Position numbers and translations under genes: made by a program
Assembly: GCF_002885975.1 (NCBI RefSeq)
Contig: NZ_POSP01000001.1
Location: 186,001 to 250,000, forward strand
DNA: 64,000 nt
Reading direction: 5' to 3'
From: Paucibacter aquatile
Lineage (GTDB): Bacteria > Pseudomonadota > Gammaproteobacteria > Burkholderiales > Burkholderiaceae_C
Notes under the pieces: generated by a model
Told to the model about the DNA's origin: nothing
The model's database searches: none
What the model saw: the letters and a program-made list of their open reading frames with translations, nothing else
In this document: positions 17,670-26,887 of the stretch, piece by piece
Numbering within the stretch: the stretch's first letter is position 1
Layout: every line of letters begins with the position of its first letter

Positions 17670-17682
17670 GGCAGCGGGGCAC

Positions 17683-19110
17683 TCAGGATTCGCGCGTCAC
17701 GCGCAGCACTTCTTCGACCGAGGTGATGCCGGCGTCGATCAGGCGCTGGCCGTCCTCACGCATGGAGCGCAGGCCACCTTTTTGCGCCGCCGCCTGCAGC
17801 TCGCTCTCGGCCGCGCGCTGGTGCATGAGGTGGCGTACTTCTTCGTCGGCCACCATCAGCTCGTAGACGCCGGTGCGGCCCTTGTAGCCGGTGCGGCTGC
17901 AGGCTTCGCAACCGACCGGATGCCAGCGGCCTTCGCCGTCCTGGCGCTTGCACACCGGGCAGAGCTTGCGCACCAGGCGCTGGGCCAGCACGCCCAGCAG
18001 CGAGCTGCTGAGCAGGAAGGGCTCGACGCCCATGTCCGTCAGTCGAGTGACGGCGCTAGGGGCGTCATTGGTGTGCAAGGTGGCCAGCACCAGGTGGCCG
18101 GTCAGCGAGGCCTGGATGGCGATCTGCGCGGTTTCGTAATCGCGGATTTCGCCGATCATGATCACGTCCGGGTCCTGGCGCAGGATGGCGCGCAGGGCCT
18201 TGGCAAAGGTCAGATCGATCTTGGCATTGACTTGCGTCTGGCCGACGCCGGCCAGCTCGTACTCGATCGGGTCCTCCACCGTCAGCACATTGGTGGTGCT
18301 GGTGTCCACGGTCTGCAGCGAGGCATACAGGCTGGTGGTCTTGCCCGAACCGGTAGGCCCGGTGACCAGCACGATGCCGTGCGGCTGCTGCACCAGGCGC
18401 TTGAAGGCCTCCAGCACATCGCCGCTCATGCCTAAGCCTTCGAGCGTGAACTTCGATTCGGTCTTGTCCAGCAGACGCAGCACGGCGCGCTCGCCGTGGG
18501 CGCTGGGCAGGGTGGAGACGCGCACATCGATGGCACGGCCGCCGATGCGCAGGGAAATGCGGCCGTCCTGCGGCAGGCGCTTTTCGGCGATATCCAGCTC
18601 GGCCATGATCTTCAGGCGCGAGATCAGGGCGGCGTGCAGACCGCGGTTGGGCTGCACCACCTCGCGCAGCGTGCCGTCGACGCGGAAACGCACCGAGCTG
18701 GCGCGCTCGTAGGGCTCGATGTGGATGTCGCTGGCGCCGTCCTTGGCCGCCTGCGTCAGCAGCGCGTTGAGCATGCGGATGATGGGCGCGTCATTGGCCG
18801 CTTCCAGCAGGTCTTCCACAGCGGGCAGGTCCTGCATCATGCGACTCAGGTCCACCGCGCTCTCGACCTCGCCGATCACCACGGCCGCGCTCGATTCGCT
18901 GCCGGCATAGGCGGCATTGATGCGCTCGGCCAGGCTGGCCGCGGCCTCCTGCTCGAAGCGGTCGATCAGGTAAAGGCGTTGCACCTCGGACAAGGTGGCC
19001 AGGCTGATCTCGGCCGGGGCCCAGAGCACGAGGCTGGCGCCGTCGTCCTCCAGCAGCACCGAGTTGGCCTTGGCGTAGGCGTAGGGCAGCGGGTGGCGCA
19101 TGGCGCTCAC
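17683..19110 (-). CDS. gspE: Type II secretion system ATPase GspE
   Basis: Cytoplasmic hexameric ATPase that powers the type II pseudopilus. It has 475 residues. Walker A GPTGSGKT lies at 251-258, followed by the Asp box (TVEDPIEYELAGVGQTQVN), Walker B (RQDPDVIMIGEIRD) and the His box (TGHLVLATLHTND). The zinc-binding tetracysteine motif is present (CPVCKRQ, then CEACSRTGYKGR). I prefer the GTG at 19110, which overlaps the gspD stop as GTGA and has AAGGTGG upstream; the ATG at 19101 is the alternative. It is short for GspE, with only a brief N1 domain. Confidence 0.95.
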   Translation of the reverse strand: MSAMRHPLPYAYAKANSVLLEDDGASLVLWAPAEISLATLSEVQRLYLIDRFEQEAAASLAERINAAYAGSESSAAVVIGEVESAVDLSRMMQDLPAVEDLLEAANDAPIIRMLNALLTQAAKDGASDIHIEPYERASSVRFRVDGTLREVVQPNRGLHAALISRLKIMAELDIAEKRLPQDGRISLRIGGRAIDVRVSTLPSAHGERAVLRLLDKTESKFTLEGLGMSGDVLEAFKRLVQQPHGIVLVTGPTGSGKTTSLYASLQTVDTSTTNVLTVEDPIEYELAGVGQTQVNAKIDLTFAKALRAILRQDPDVIMIGEIRDYETAQIAIQASLTGHLVLATLHTNDAPSAVTRLTDMGVEPFLLSSSLLGVLAQRLVRKLCPVCKRQDGEGRWHPVGCEACSRTGYKGRTGVYELMVADEEVRHLMHQRAAESELQAAAQKGGLRSMREDGQRLIDAGITSVEEVLRVTRES

Positions 19111-21380
19111 GGGCCCACCTTTTCAGCAGCACCCGCGGGCGGCTTCGTTGCGCCCATGGGTGACTCCTTGGCCGCGCCGATGGGTGCGGTGGGATTGGCC
19201 GGCAGCAGCGGCGTGCCGGTGTCCGGCAGGGCGAATTTGGGCTCGGGCTTGACCGATTCCTGCAAGGTGCGGAAGTGGTCGTAGCGGTCCATGGTGATGC
19301 GGTCGGCCGCGTCTTGGCTGCGCATGATGACCGGGCGCAGGAACACCATCAGATTGGTCTTGACGCGGCTGCGGCCGGTGTTCTTGAACAGATTGCCAAT
19401 CAGGGGGATGCTGCCCAGGCCGGGCACGCGGCCCTCGCTGTCGGCGAACTCGTCCTTCAGCAGGCCACCCAGAACCAGGATCTGACCATCGTCCACCGAG
19501 ACCGTGGTTTCAATCGAGCTCTTCTCGGTCGAGGGGCCGCTGGTGTCGGCCTTGGTGGTCGGGTCCACCGAGGAGTTTTCCTGGTAGACCGTCATGCGCA
19601 CCGTGCCGCCCTCGCCAATCTGGCTGCGGATGCGCAAGGTGATGCCCACGTCCTTGCGGTCGTAGGTCTGGAAGGGGTTGACCGCGCCAGTGCTGCTGCC
19701 GCTGCCGGTGTTGGTGTAGGAGCCGGTCACAAAAGGCACCGAGCGGCCGACCACGATTTTGGCTTCCTCGTTGTCCAGGGCCACCAGATTCGGCGTCGAC
19801 AGCACATTGGCGCCGGCCTCGGCTTCCAGGAAGTTGGCGATGGCGCCCAGGGTGTAGCGTTCGCCGAACTTCTTCAGCACGCCGACATTGAGGCCGGTGG
19901 GCACATCCTTGACCACGCTGGCGATGGCGTTGGTGCCGCCGAAGAGGGCGGCCGTGCCCTGGATGATGTTGCCCGGGCCGCTGCCGAAATTGGTGCCGGC
20001 GCCGGTGATGTTGCTGTCGCCCTTGTTGCCGAACAGGTTCTGCCACTGCACGCCGAAGTTGCCGCTCTTGCTGGCGTCGACCTTGACGATCAGGGTCTCG
20101 ACATAGACCTGAGCACGGCGGCCGTCGAGCTGGTCGATGACCTGACGGATCTGGCGGTAGAGCGGATCGGGTGCGGTGATGATCAGCGCGTTGGTGGACG
20201 GGTCGGCCTGCACAAAGCCGCCGGTCGAGGGGCCGGCCGAGGCGCTGACCGGCGTGGTGGCCGCAGCCGACGCGGTGTTGCCGCTGCTGTTGCCCATGCC
20301 AGCCTGCTGCGCACCGCTGAGGTTGCCAGCGCCCAGGCCACCGGCGCCGCCGAGGCCGCTCAAGCCACCGCTGGCGCCGCTGCTGCCGCTGGCATTGCCG
20401 CTCGCTCCGCCGCCATTGGCTGCAAAGGCGGCGCGCAGCACGGTGGCCAGCTTCGTGGCATCGGCATTCTTGAGATAAACAACGCGGATATTGCCGGCCG
20501 GATTGTTGTCCAGCGAGGGTTGGTCCAGCTTGGCGATGATGCCCTTGGTGTAGGCCAGGCGGGCCGGGTTGGCAGCGCGCACGATCAGGGCATTGCTGCG
20601 CGGGTCCACCACCACATTGACGTTGCCGCTGCCGCCCTGTCCCGGGGCGCCGGCGGCAGCATTGCCGCCCTCGGTCAGACGCAGCACCAGGGGCGCCAGA
20701 TCGGCGGCCACGGCATGCTTGAGCGGCACCAGCTCGATGTCGGTGGCGCCGGCCGTGTCCATGGCCGCAATGATGCGGCCCAGGCGCTGCAGGTTGTCAG
20801 CGTAGTCGGTGATGACCAGGCTGTTGTTGCCCGGGTTGGCGTTGATGGTGTTGTTGGGGCTGATCAGCGGGCGCAGCACCGCCACCAGGTTGTTGGCGTT
20901 CTCGAAGTTGAGGCGGTAGACCTGGGTCAGGATCTGGTCGCCGCGCTCCTTGCTGCTGTCCACGGCCACCGAGCCGGCTTGCAGCTTGGCATCGGCCTCG
21001 GGCACGACCTTCCACAGCCCGGCGCTTTCCACCACGGTGAAGCCCAGGCCGCGCAGGGCGGCCAGGTAGTTGAGGTAGGCCTCGCGCGGCGTCACCGGCT
21101 GCTCGCTGTAGACCGTGATCTGGCCCTTGACGCGCGGGTCGATGATGAACTGGCGGTTCATCATCACGCCCATGGCCCGGGTCACGGCCTCGATGTCGGC
21201 GTTGACGAAGTTCAGGGTCACCGGCGTCGGCGCCTTGACGGCCGGGCCGCTGCCGCGCGGCTTCTGGGTCGCTGCGGGGCTCAGGGTCGGTGTGCTCAGC
21301 AGGGCCAGGGTCAGAAGGGAGACGCCAGCTTGCCGTCCCCGGGACGCGATGCGCGCTCGCTTGTCGTCGTTCATGCTCAT
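19107..21380 (-). CDS. gspD: Type II secretion system secretin GspD
   Basis: Forms the outer-membrane channel through which folded proteins leave. It has 757 residues. A signal peptide is followed by the N0 domain (TLNFVNADIEAVTRAMGVMMNRQFIIDP), N1-N3 repeats (VYRLNFENANNLVAVLRPLI; VELVPLKHAVAADLAPLVLRL; RVVYLKNADATKLATVLRAAF), then the secretin core (PNLVALDNEEAKIVVGRSVPFVTG and VPGLGSIPLIGNLFKNT). A Gly/Ser/Ala-rich stretch of about 70 residues (20220-20430) sits in the N3 domain. The ATG at 21380 overlaps the gspN stop as ATGA. Upstream in-frame codons to 21860 belong to gspN sequence. Confidence 0.95.
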   Translation of the reverse strand: MSMNDDKRARIASRGRQAGVSLLTLALLSTPTLSPAATQKPRGSGPAVKAPTPVTLNFVNADIEAVTRAMGVMMNRQFIIDPRVKGQITVYSEQPVTPREAYLNYLAALRGLGFTVVESAGLWKVVPEADAKLQAGSVAVDSSKERGDQILTQVYRLNFENANNLVAVLRPLISPNNTINANPGNNSLVITDYADNLQRLGRIIAAMDTAGATDIELVPLKHAVAADLAPLVLRLTEGGNAAAGAPGQGGSGNVNVVVDPRSNALIVRAANPARLAYTKGIIAKLDQPSLDNNPAGNIRVVYLKNADATKLATVLRAAFAANGGGASGNASGSSGASGGLSGLGGAGGLGAGNLSGAQQAGMGNSSGNTASAAATTPVSASAGPSTGGFVQADPSTNALIITAPDPLYRQIRQVIDQLDGRRAQVYVETLIVKVDASKSGNFGVQWQNLFGNKGDSNITGAGTNFGSGPGNIIQGTAALFGGTNAIASVVKDVPTGLNVGVLKKFGERYTLGAIANFLEAEAGANVLSTPNLVALDNEEAKIVVGRSVPFVTGSYTNTGSGSSTGAVNPFQTYDRKDVGITLRIRSQIGEGGTVRMTVYQENSSVDPTTKADTSGPSTEKSSIETTVSVDDGQILVLGGLLKDEFADSEGRVPGLGSIPLIGNLFKNTGRSRVKTNLMVFLRPVIMRSQDAADRITMDRYDHFRTLQESVKPEPKFALPDTGTPLLPANPTAPIGAAKESPMGATKPPAGAAEKVGP

Positions 21381-22309
21381 CCGATCGAAAAGACGGACCG
21401 TGCGCCTTGGCGCCGGCCGATGATGTTCAGGAGGTTGTTCAGTGCCGCTTCGCGGCCCGGGGCGGCGGTCGCCTCCAGGGTGAAGCGCGGCTTGCCGGCC
21501 GTCAGCGTGCCCTGGCCGTTCAGCATCAGCGCGCCTTCCAGCGTGCTCAAGCTCATCTGGCTGGTGCCGCCGCCGGTTTCGCCGGGTGCCACCGGCTGGG
21601 CGCTGAGCGAAAAGCGGTAGCTGCCCAGCGGCGCCAGGGTCGAGACGCGGGAGGACAGGTTCAGCAGATCCAGGTCCAGCTGGCCGAACTGGCGCCAGCG
21701 CCCGCCCACCCATTCCAGGCGCAGATCGCGTGCGCTCAGGCGCAGCGAGCCGCCCAGCTGCAAGGTGTTCCAGGGTGTGCCCAGGCCCGAGAGCAGGCCG
21801 GCCGGCAGGCGCGCCAGCCAGTCGCCGCCACTGGCCACGGCCAGCTCGAAGCGGCCCCAACCCGGGCGCAGCAGCAGCTGCAGCTCGCCGTTCAGGCAGC
21901 AGTCCTGGCGCGCGTTCAGGGCCAGGCCCAGGCCTTTGAAGCCCATGGTCCAGCGCAGGCGGCCGGGCAGGATGGCGGCGTCGCGGCTGCCCGCGCCACC
22001 GCTGAGCACCAGCACGCCGCTGCCGTTCCAGATGCTGCCGCGGCTGTCGGTGATCAGCACATGGTCGTTGCTCGCCGCGGCCAGGCCGCGCGCCAGCCAG
22101 CTGGCCGGCGCGAAGGCCACCAGGGCCAGGCTGGCGCCGAGCAGGGCGCCGGCCAGGCTCCAGCGCCGGGGCAGGCCTTGGCGGTTGCGCTTGTTCAGCA
22201 AGTCCTGGCTGGGGCTGTCCTGCCAGTGGCTCAGCGGGCCGCTGGCGGAAGCGGCCTCGCTGTTCGCAGCGCTGGCCTTGTCGCGGCCGAATTTCAGCGA
22301 GAGGCTCAT
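21377..22309 (-). CDS. gspN: Type II secretion system protein GspN
   Basis: Accessory inner-membrane and periplasmic component found in a subset of type II systems. It has 310 residues: a cytoplasmic N-terminus, one membrane segment (WSLAGALLGASLALVAFAPASWLA, about 50-75) and a periplasmic part. Family-typical fragments are LITDSRGSIWNGSGVLVLSGG and LPGRLRWTMGF. It overlaps gspM upstream and gspD downstream by four bases each, which suggests translational coupling. Confidence 0.88.
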   Translation of the reverse strand: MSLSLKFGRDKASAANSEAASASGPLSHWQDSPSQDLLNKRNRQGLPRRWSLAGALLGASLALVAFAPASWLARGLAAASNDHVLITDSRGSIWNGSGVLVLSGGAGSRDAAILPGRLRWTMGFKGLGLALNARQDCCLNGELQLLLRPGWGRFELAVASGGDWLARLPAGLLSGLGTPWNTLQLGGSLRLSARDLRLEWVGGRWRQFGQLDLDLLNLSSRVSTLAPLGSYRFSLSAQPVAPGETGGGTSQMSLSTLEGALMLNGQGTLTAGKPRFTLEATAAPGREAALNNLLNIIGRRQGARSVFSIG

Positions 22310-22821
22310 GGCGCCGAGCCTCCTTGCAAGCTCAGCACGATGCTGCCGTTGAAGCCCTGCGGGCCGCGTTGCAGCTTGGCCTCCAGCGGCCGGGCGCGGG
22401 CGGCGCTGCGCGCCTCACCGAGCCAGGCTTGCAGGGCCTCGCTGCTGACGCCGTTGAGCATCAGCACGGCGCGGTCGCCGTTGATCTGCAGGCGGGCGGC
22501 CGGGCCCAGGTGCTCGCTGGCGGCTTGCAAGGCTTGTGTGGCCTGGGCGGCGGGCACGGCCGGGGCGGCGCGCAGCTCTTGCGCTTCTTGCGCCAGGGCT
22601 TGCATCTCCTGCAACTGGCGCTCCAGGCTCTCGGCCTGGGCCGGCGCCTGGCTGAGGGTGCGCCAGGCGGGCTGCACGGCCACAAACCAGAGCAGGGCCA
22701 GGCCCAGCAGCAGGGCGATCAGCTGCGCGGCATGGCGCTCGCGCTCGCCCATCTGCTGCCACTGCGCCTGGGCCTGGGCTTGCAGGCCGGCGAGGGCGGA
22801 GGGTTTCTTGTCGAAGCTCAT
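22306..22821 (-). CDS. gspM: Type II secretion system protein GspM
   Basis: Inner-membrane partner of GspL in the assembly platform. It has 171 residues with one membrane segment (HAAQLIALLLGLALLWFVAVQPAW), a short coiled-coil-like stretch rich in Gln, Glu and Ala, then a ferredoxin-like periplasmic domain (INGDRAVLMLNGVSSEALQAWLGE). It overlaps gspL and gspN by four bases. Confidence 0.9.
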   Translation of the reverse strand: MSFDKKPSALAGLQAQAQAQWQQMGERERHAAQLIALLLGLALLWFVAVQPAWRTLSQAPAQAESLERQLQEMQALAQEAQELRAAPAVPAAQATQALQAASEHLGPAARLQINGDRAVLMLNGVSSEALQAWLGEARSAARARPLEAKLQRGPQGFNGSIVLSLQGGSAP

Positions 22822-24152
22822 GTCTTGGATCCGGGCACGGCCTGGGTGGAGAGGGCGTTGCGAACCGCCGCCGGGTTGCTGGGTGCATCGGCAGGCAGGC
22901 GGCTCAGGGTCAGCTGGCCTTCACCGCTTTCCAGCTGCCAGCCTTCGCTGCGCAGCTGGCTGCGGAACTGCTGGATCTGGGCCTCGCTCCAGCCGGCGCT
23001 GGACAGCTGCAGGCGGCCGGCTTCAAAGCTCAGGCTGTCCAGCGGGCCGCGGTCTTGCGGCCAGGCGGTGGCGGCGGCGGCCAGCAGGGTTTCGAAATCC
23101 TTGTCGCCGCTGCGGCCGGCCAGGGCACGCAGGCCGTCGATCTCCCGCTGCATCTGCGCCGGCGCGTCGAGTACCGCGCGCACATGCGGGAAGGTCTGGG
23201 TCAGGGTCTGGGTGATGGCGGCGCGCCGGGCCTTGAGCTGGGCGTTCTGCTGCCAGGCCACCAGGTTCAGGCCCAGCAGCTGCACGGCCACCAGGCCGGC
23301 CAGGCCGATGCGTACCGGCCTCCAGTTGCGCCGCATCAGGCCGCGCGAGAACTGGCGCAGGGCACGGATGCCGCGGGTGCGCGGGGCCAGCTCGAACTGG
23401 CGCAGGTTCCAGGGGCAGTCGATCACGGCCAGGGCGCGTTGCGCCGGGCTCAGCGGGGTGACGGCCGTGCCCAGCCAATGCTCGGCGGCGGCGGCCACCT
23501 CGGGCGCGGCGCTCCACTGCGAGCTTTGCACCAGGGTGGCGGGGAAGAGCTGGCGCGACAGGCTGCCTTCCAGCGGCAGATTGGTCACGCCCTCGGGGTG
23601 GTTCCAGCGCAGGGCCACGGGGCTGAACTCCTGGCCGGTGCTGTAGAAATGGCCGCGCGGCGGGCTGTCGGGCCAGCTCAGCGGGCAGATGCGGTCGACC
23701 ACGATCTGCGCCGCGTCCAGCACGGCCAGCTGTTGCTGCAGCCAGGCGCGCGAGCACACGGCCACCCAGGCGAGGTCACCGCCCTGGGCGTCGGCCTCGA
23801 TGGCGAAATGCAGGCTCTCGGCCTCGTCCAGCAGGCTTTCTTCCAGCAGGCCGGCCAGGGCGCTGCGCATCTGCCGACCGGCGCGCGGCAGGGTGACACG
23901 CTGCCAGGAGACATCCGATTCGGCCGGGATGGCGATCACGGTGTCGGCATGGGGCAGCTGCGCCGCCGGCAGGCTGCCTTGTTCGCTGAGCTCGCGGCCA
24001 TCGCTGCTGAGCACGTAGTCGAAGTCGCGGCCGGCGGCGCTGGCGCCATGGCCGAGGGTGGCCGCGCGGCCCAAACCGTCCACGGTCGTGGCCGGGCGGC
24101 CTTGGGCGTGCAAGCGGCTGCGCGGGGGCAGAAACAGGAGCAGGGTACTCAT
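22818..24152 (-). CDS. gspL: Type II secretion system protein GspL
   Basis: Links the GspE ATPase to the inner membrane. It has 444 residues: a cytoplasmic actin-like domain (about 1-290, with LPAQLPHADTVIAIPAESDVSWQRVTLP), a membrane segment (VRIGLAGLVAVQLLGLNLVAW) and a periplasmic ferredoxin-like domain ending LESGEGQLTLSRL. Its start lies 143 bases after the gspK stop, the only real gap in the minus-strand gsp operon, so a secondary promoter may lie there. Confidence 0.92.
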   Translation of the reverse strand: MSTLLLFLPPRSRLHAQGRPATTVDGLGRAATLGHGASAAGRDFDYVLSSDGRELSEQGSLPAAQLPHADTVIAIPAESDVSWQRVTLPRAGRQMRSALAGLLEESLLDEAESLHFAIEADAQGGDLAWVAVCSRAWLQQQLAVLDAAQIVVDRICPLSWPDSPPRGHFYSTGQEFSPVALRWNHPEGVTNLPLEGSLSRQLFPATLVQSSQWSAAPEVAAAAEHWLGTAVTPLSPAQRALAVIDCPWNLRQFELAPRTRGIRALRQFSRGLMRRNWRPVRIGLAGLVAVQLLGLNLVAWQQNAQLKARRAAITQTLTQTFPHVRAVLDAPAQMQREIDGLRALAGRSGDKDFETLLAAAATAWPQDRGPLDSLSFEAGRLQLSSAGWSEAQIQQFRSQLRSEGWQLESGEGQLTLSRLPADAPSNPAAVRNALSTQAVPGSKT

Positions 24153-24295
24153 GGAGTCAGGGTGGCCTGGCGCATTCTAGGTGGCGTATTTTGCGGGATC
24201 ATGTGGAATCAATCAGTTAGCGCTTATCTCTATAAAACCTGAGGTTCTGAGGCCTGCATCGCCTGGGCTCGGGAGCTGCGCCCTGGCGCTCGTTT

Positions 24296-25297
24296 TCAGG
24301 CGCCGCGCCCCTTGTTCGCCGTGGCCGAAGTGACTTGATTGACGCGCTGCCGCTCGACCACCAGCATGTCCAGATTGCGCCGCTGCACCAGGGCGCGTTC
24401 CTCCAGCACCCGCTCGTCCAGGCGCAGCCGGCCCTTGACCAGAAAGTAGGACGATTTCACATCGACCCGCTCCGAGCTCAGCGTGACGGTGCCGGGGAAG
24501 AAGCTGCTGGCGTCCTGCACCTTTTTCAGCGGCTGGTTCTGGCGGCTGCGCACCAGGCGCTCGGCCGAGGCCAGGTCCATGCCGTCGAACAGGGCGGCGA
24601 TCACCTCGCGCGGCGCGGTGTTCAGATTGACCGGGGTGTTCTGGGGCAGCAGGGTCAGCACCGGGCGCAGGCGCTCGATGGTTTCCGGCGTCAGGCCGAA
24701 CCAGGCCAGCTGCTCGAGGTTGCGCGGTGGCAGCGGCGGGTTCTTGCTGTCGGCGCTGGCGGTCTTGCTGGCATCCTTGTTGCTGGCATCGGCCGCCAGT
24801 CGCAGTTTGCGAATCAGGGTCTGCGCGGTGCCGGGCGGGGCGCCGACGTTGTCACACAAGCGTTCCAGCACGCGTTGCTCCTGCGCCGGCACCTCCGTGC
24901 CACCGAGCAGGTGGCGCAGGTTGTACTGGGCCTGGGCATCGTGCAGGCTGCCGGAGAGAAAGGCTTCGGGGCCGCTGTCTTCGGCATTGTTGGCATCGGC
25001 CGCGAGGAAGGTGGACAGGCGGGCCTCGGCCAGGGGCACGGCCCAGACCTCGCCCAGGTGGTCGACCGGCTCGTTGAGGTTGGCGCGTGCATCCTCGCGC
25101 AGGATCAGGCGGGCCCAGTCGAGCACGCCTTGCAGAATCCAGGCCGATTGCGCGCGTGCGCGCTCGGCCGCCTCGATCTGCACCGCGCGGTACTGGCGCC
25201 AGACCATGGCCGAGGCCAGGCTGGCCACCAGGGTCACGATCAACATGGCGGTCAGCAAGGCGGCACCGCCTTGCCGTGTCGTGCGGGGGCGACTCAT
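24296..25297 (-). CDS. gspK: Type II secretion system minor pseudopilin GspK
   Basis: Large minor pseudopilin that caps the pseudopilus tip with GspI and GspJ. It has 333 residues. It begins with a prepilin-like leader (MSRPRTTRQGG, then AALLTAMLIVTLVASLASAMVWRQ) that lacks the Glu at position +5, as is normal for GspK. The helical periplasmic domain carries the family segment NLNTAPREVIAALFDGMDLASAERLVRSRQ. Its start overlaps the gspJ stop as ATGA. Confidence 0.93.
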   Translation of the reverse strand: MSRPRTTRQGGAALLTAMLIVTLVASLASAMVWRQYRAVQIEAAERARAQSAWILQGVLDWARLILREDARANLNEPVDHLGEVWAVPLAEARLSTFLAADANNAEDSGPEAFLSGSLHDAQAQYNLRHLLGGTEVPAQEQRVLERLCDNVGAPPGTAQTLIRKLRLAADASNKDASKTASADSKNPPLPPRNLEQLAWFGLTPETIERLRPVLTLLPQNTPVNLNTAPREVIAALFDGMDLASAERLVRSRQNQPLKKVQDASSFFPGTVTLSSERVDVKSSYFLVKGRLRLDERVLEERALVQRRNLDMLVVERQRVNQVTSATANKGRGA

Positions 25298-26019
25298 GAC
25301 TGCGGCCCCAGGATGATTTGCCGGGTCAGCTTGCCGTTGAAGCCGCTGTCGGGCGCGAAGTCCAGCACCATGCGCACGCCGCTGGGCAGAATTTGTCGTT
25401 TGGGGCCGCTGTCGTCCTTGTTGGCCCCGTCACCCTTTCCGTCAGCTTTGCCCTCGCCCTTGCCATTGCCGTTCCCCGATGCCGGCGGGGCGACAGGGGG
25501 CGCAGCTTCGCTGCTGAAGTCATCGCTGGACTGGGCATTGCTCCAGCCATTGCCGCGGTAGAAATACAGCTGCCAGCCGCCGACGCCTTCCAGGGTGCGC
25601 AACTGGCCGCGGTCTTGCGGCTGCAGGCGTGCGCTGCGCTCGAAGCTGTCGCCCAGCTCGGTGCTGCTCTGCACCACCGGGCCTTCCCAGCGCAGCAGGC
25701 GGCCCTCGCGCAAGCTCCACACCACCACCTGCATGCCCAGGGGCTGCTGGCGGGTCATGCGCAGGGCGGCGCCGTCGAAGGTCAGGGCCGGGGCAGCGCC
25801 GCTGTCCTGTACGGCGCGCAGATCGGCCTCCCACTGTGCCATCACGGTTTGCAGGCGGGCGCTGTGGTCGAGGTGGGCTTGGGCGATCTCGCGGCTTTTG
25901 AGCAGGCCGTTGATGCCGCTCCAGGCCATCACCGACATCAGGCTCATGATCAGAAGTGCGACCATGACTTCGATGAGGGTGAAGCCGCGTCCGCTCAGGC
26001 TTGGCGTCAGGCGCGGCAT
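25294..26019 (-). CDS. gspJ: Type II secretion system minor pseudopilin GspJ
   Basis: Minor pseudopilin of the tip complex with GspI and GspK. It has 241 residues. The prepilin peptidase site is Gly12/Phe13 with Glu17 (GRG, FTLIEVMVALLIM). The conserved GspJ segment WEADLRAVQDSG follows. A repetitive Gly/Lys/Asn/Asp-rich insertion (25410-25500, codons for GNGNGKGEGKADGKGDG) lies near the C-terminus and is unusual for the family. The start at 26019 overlaps the gspI stop by one base. Confidence 0.93.
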   Translation of the reverse strand: MPRLTPSLSGRGFTLIEVMVALLIMSLMSVMAWSGINGLLKSREIAQAHLDHSARLQTVMAQWEADLRAVQDSGAAPALTFDGAALRMTRQQPLGMQVVVWSLREGRLLRWEGPVVQSSTELGDSFERSARLQPQDRGQLRTLEGVGGWQLYFYRGNGWSNAQSSDDFSSEAAPPVAPPASGNGNGKGEGKADGKGDGANKDDSGPKRQILPSGVRMVLDFAPDSGFNGKLTRQIILGPQS

Positions 26020-26405
26020 CAGAAGCGCCCCATGATGGTGGAGATGGTCAGCAGGTTGTGCTCGCCATCGGCGCTGACCAGGGCATCGACGCGCCGGAAG
26101 TTGGGGTTGGGCGTGGGCCGCACGACCAGCCGGCCGCGGTAGCTCTGGCCGAACTGTTCGCAAGCAAACTCGCTGTCGCCGATGCCGGGGAATTGCTTGC
26201 CCAGGCGCAGCTCGGTCAGCTGGTTCTCGGCACACCACTGGGCGGCGCTCATCTCGCGCAGTCGGCTGGCGTTGTCGGTCAGCGCGCCGGCAGCTTTGAC
26301 GCCGGCTGCCAGGGCGATGGCGACGATGACCAGGGCCACCATCACCTCGATCAGGGTGAATCCGGCATTGCGGCCGAATTGGCTACGCTGGAGGCGCTGC
26401 TTCAT
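26019..26405 (-). CDS. gspI: Type II secretion system minor pseudopilin GspI
   Basis: Minor pseudopilin that nucleates the tip complex. It has 128 residues. The prepilin cleavage site is Gly15/Phe16 with Glu20 (NAG, FTLIEVMVALVIVAIALAAG). The family segment QWCAENQLTELRLGKQFP is present. The start overlaps the gspH stop by four bases. Confidence 0.93.
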   Translation of the reverse strand: MKQRLQRSQFGRNAGFTLIEVMVALVIVAIALAAGVKAAGALTDNASRLREMSAAQWCAENQLTELRLGKQFPGIGDSEFACEQFGQSYRGRLVVRPTPNPNFRRVDALVSADGEHNLLTISTIMGRF

Positions 26406-26887
26406 GGCGCTGGCGCCGGGCTGACGGTGAAGGGCGCCAGGCCGTCGGTGCTCAGCAGCAGACGTTTGGAGCCCAGGGTCAGCAGCAACTGCTGCGGCCC
26501 GATCATGGGCTCAGGGCCCAGGCGCACGCTGCGGGCATTGGCGATCTGCACCGCCACGCCTTCCCCCAGCCAGCGGCGCGGCAGCTGGATGGTGGGGGGC
26601 AGGCCGGCGAAGCGGAAATGGTCGCGGGCGTCCTGCTGCAAGGGCGCCCATTGCACGTCGATGCCGGCAGTGCGGCTTTCGGCCCGCGCGGTTTCAAACA
26701 GGGCGACCAGGCGCTCCGCTTCGCGCTCGAGCTGGGCCTCGGCCGGGTCGCGCACGGCCATGCTGACGGCGGCCGAGGCGATGGCCACCATGGCCACCAC
26801 CACCAGCAACTCGATCAGCGTGAAGCCGTGCTGCAGCCGGGTGCGCAACGAGGGCTGCTTATTGCCAGGAGCCGATGTCGGCGTCAT
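26402..26887 (-). CDS. gspH: Type II secretion system minor pseudopilin GspH
   Basis: Minor pseudopilin linking the tip to the GspG filament. It has 161 residues from the ATG at 26887, with leader cleavage at Gly21/Phe22 and Glu26 (QHG, FTLIELLVVVAMVAIASAAVSMAV). A GTG at 26899 would add four residues. Either start overlaps the end of gspG by about 29-41 bases, more than the usual four-base overlaps in this operon. The body has the GspH pattern LVALFETARAESRTAG. Confidence 0.88.
   Translation of the reverse strand: MTPTSAPGNKQPSLRTRLQHGFTLIELLVVVAMVAIASAAVSMAVRDPAEAQLEREAERLVALFETARAESRTAGIDVQWAPLQQDARDHFRFAGLPPTIQLPRRWLGEGVAVQIANARSVRLGPEPMIGPQQLLLTLGSKRLLLSTDGLAPFTVSPAPAP

Noticed and set aside
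19275..21620. Long plus-strand frame opposite gspD
   Set aside because: Shadow of gspD caused by high G+C; repetitive Gly/Ala/Val/His composition without motifs.
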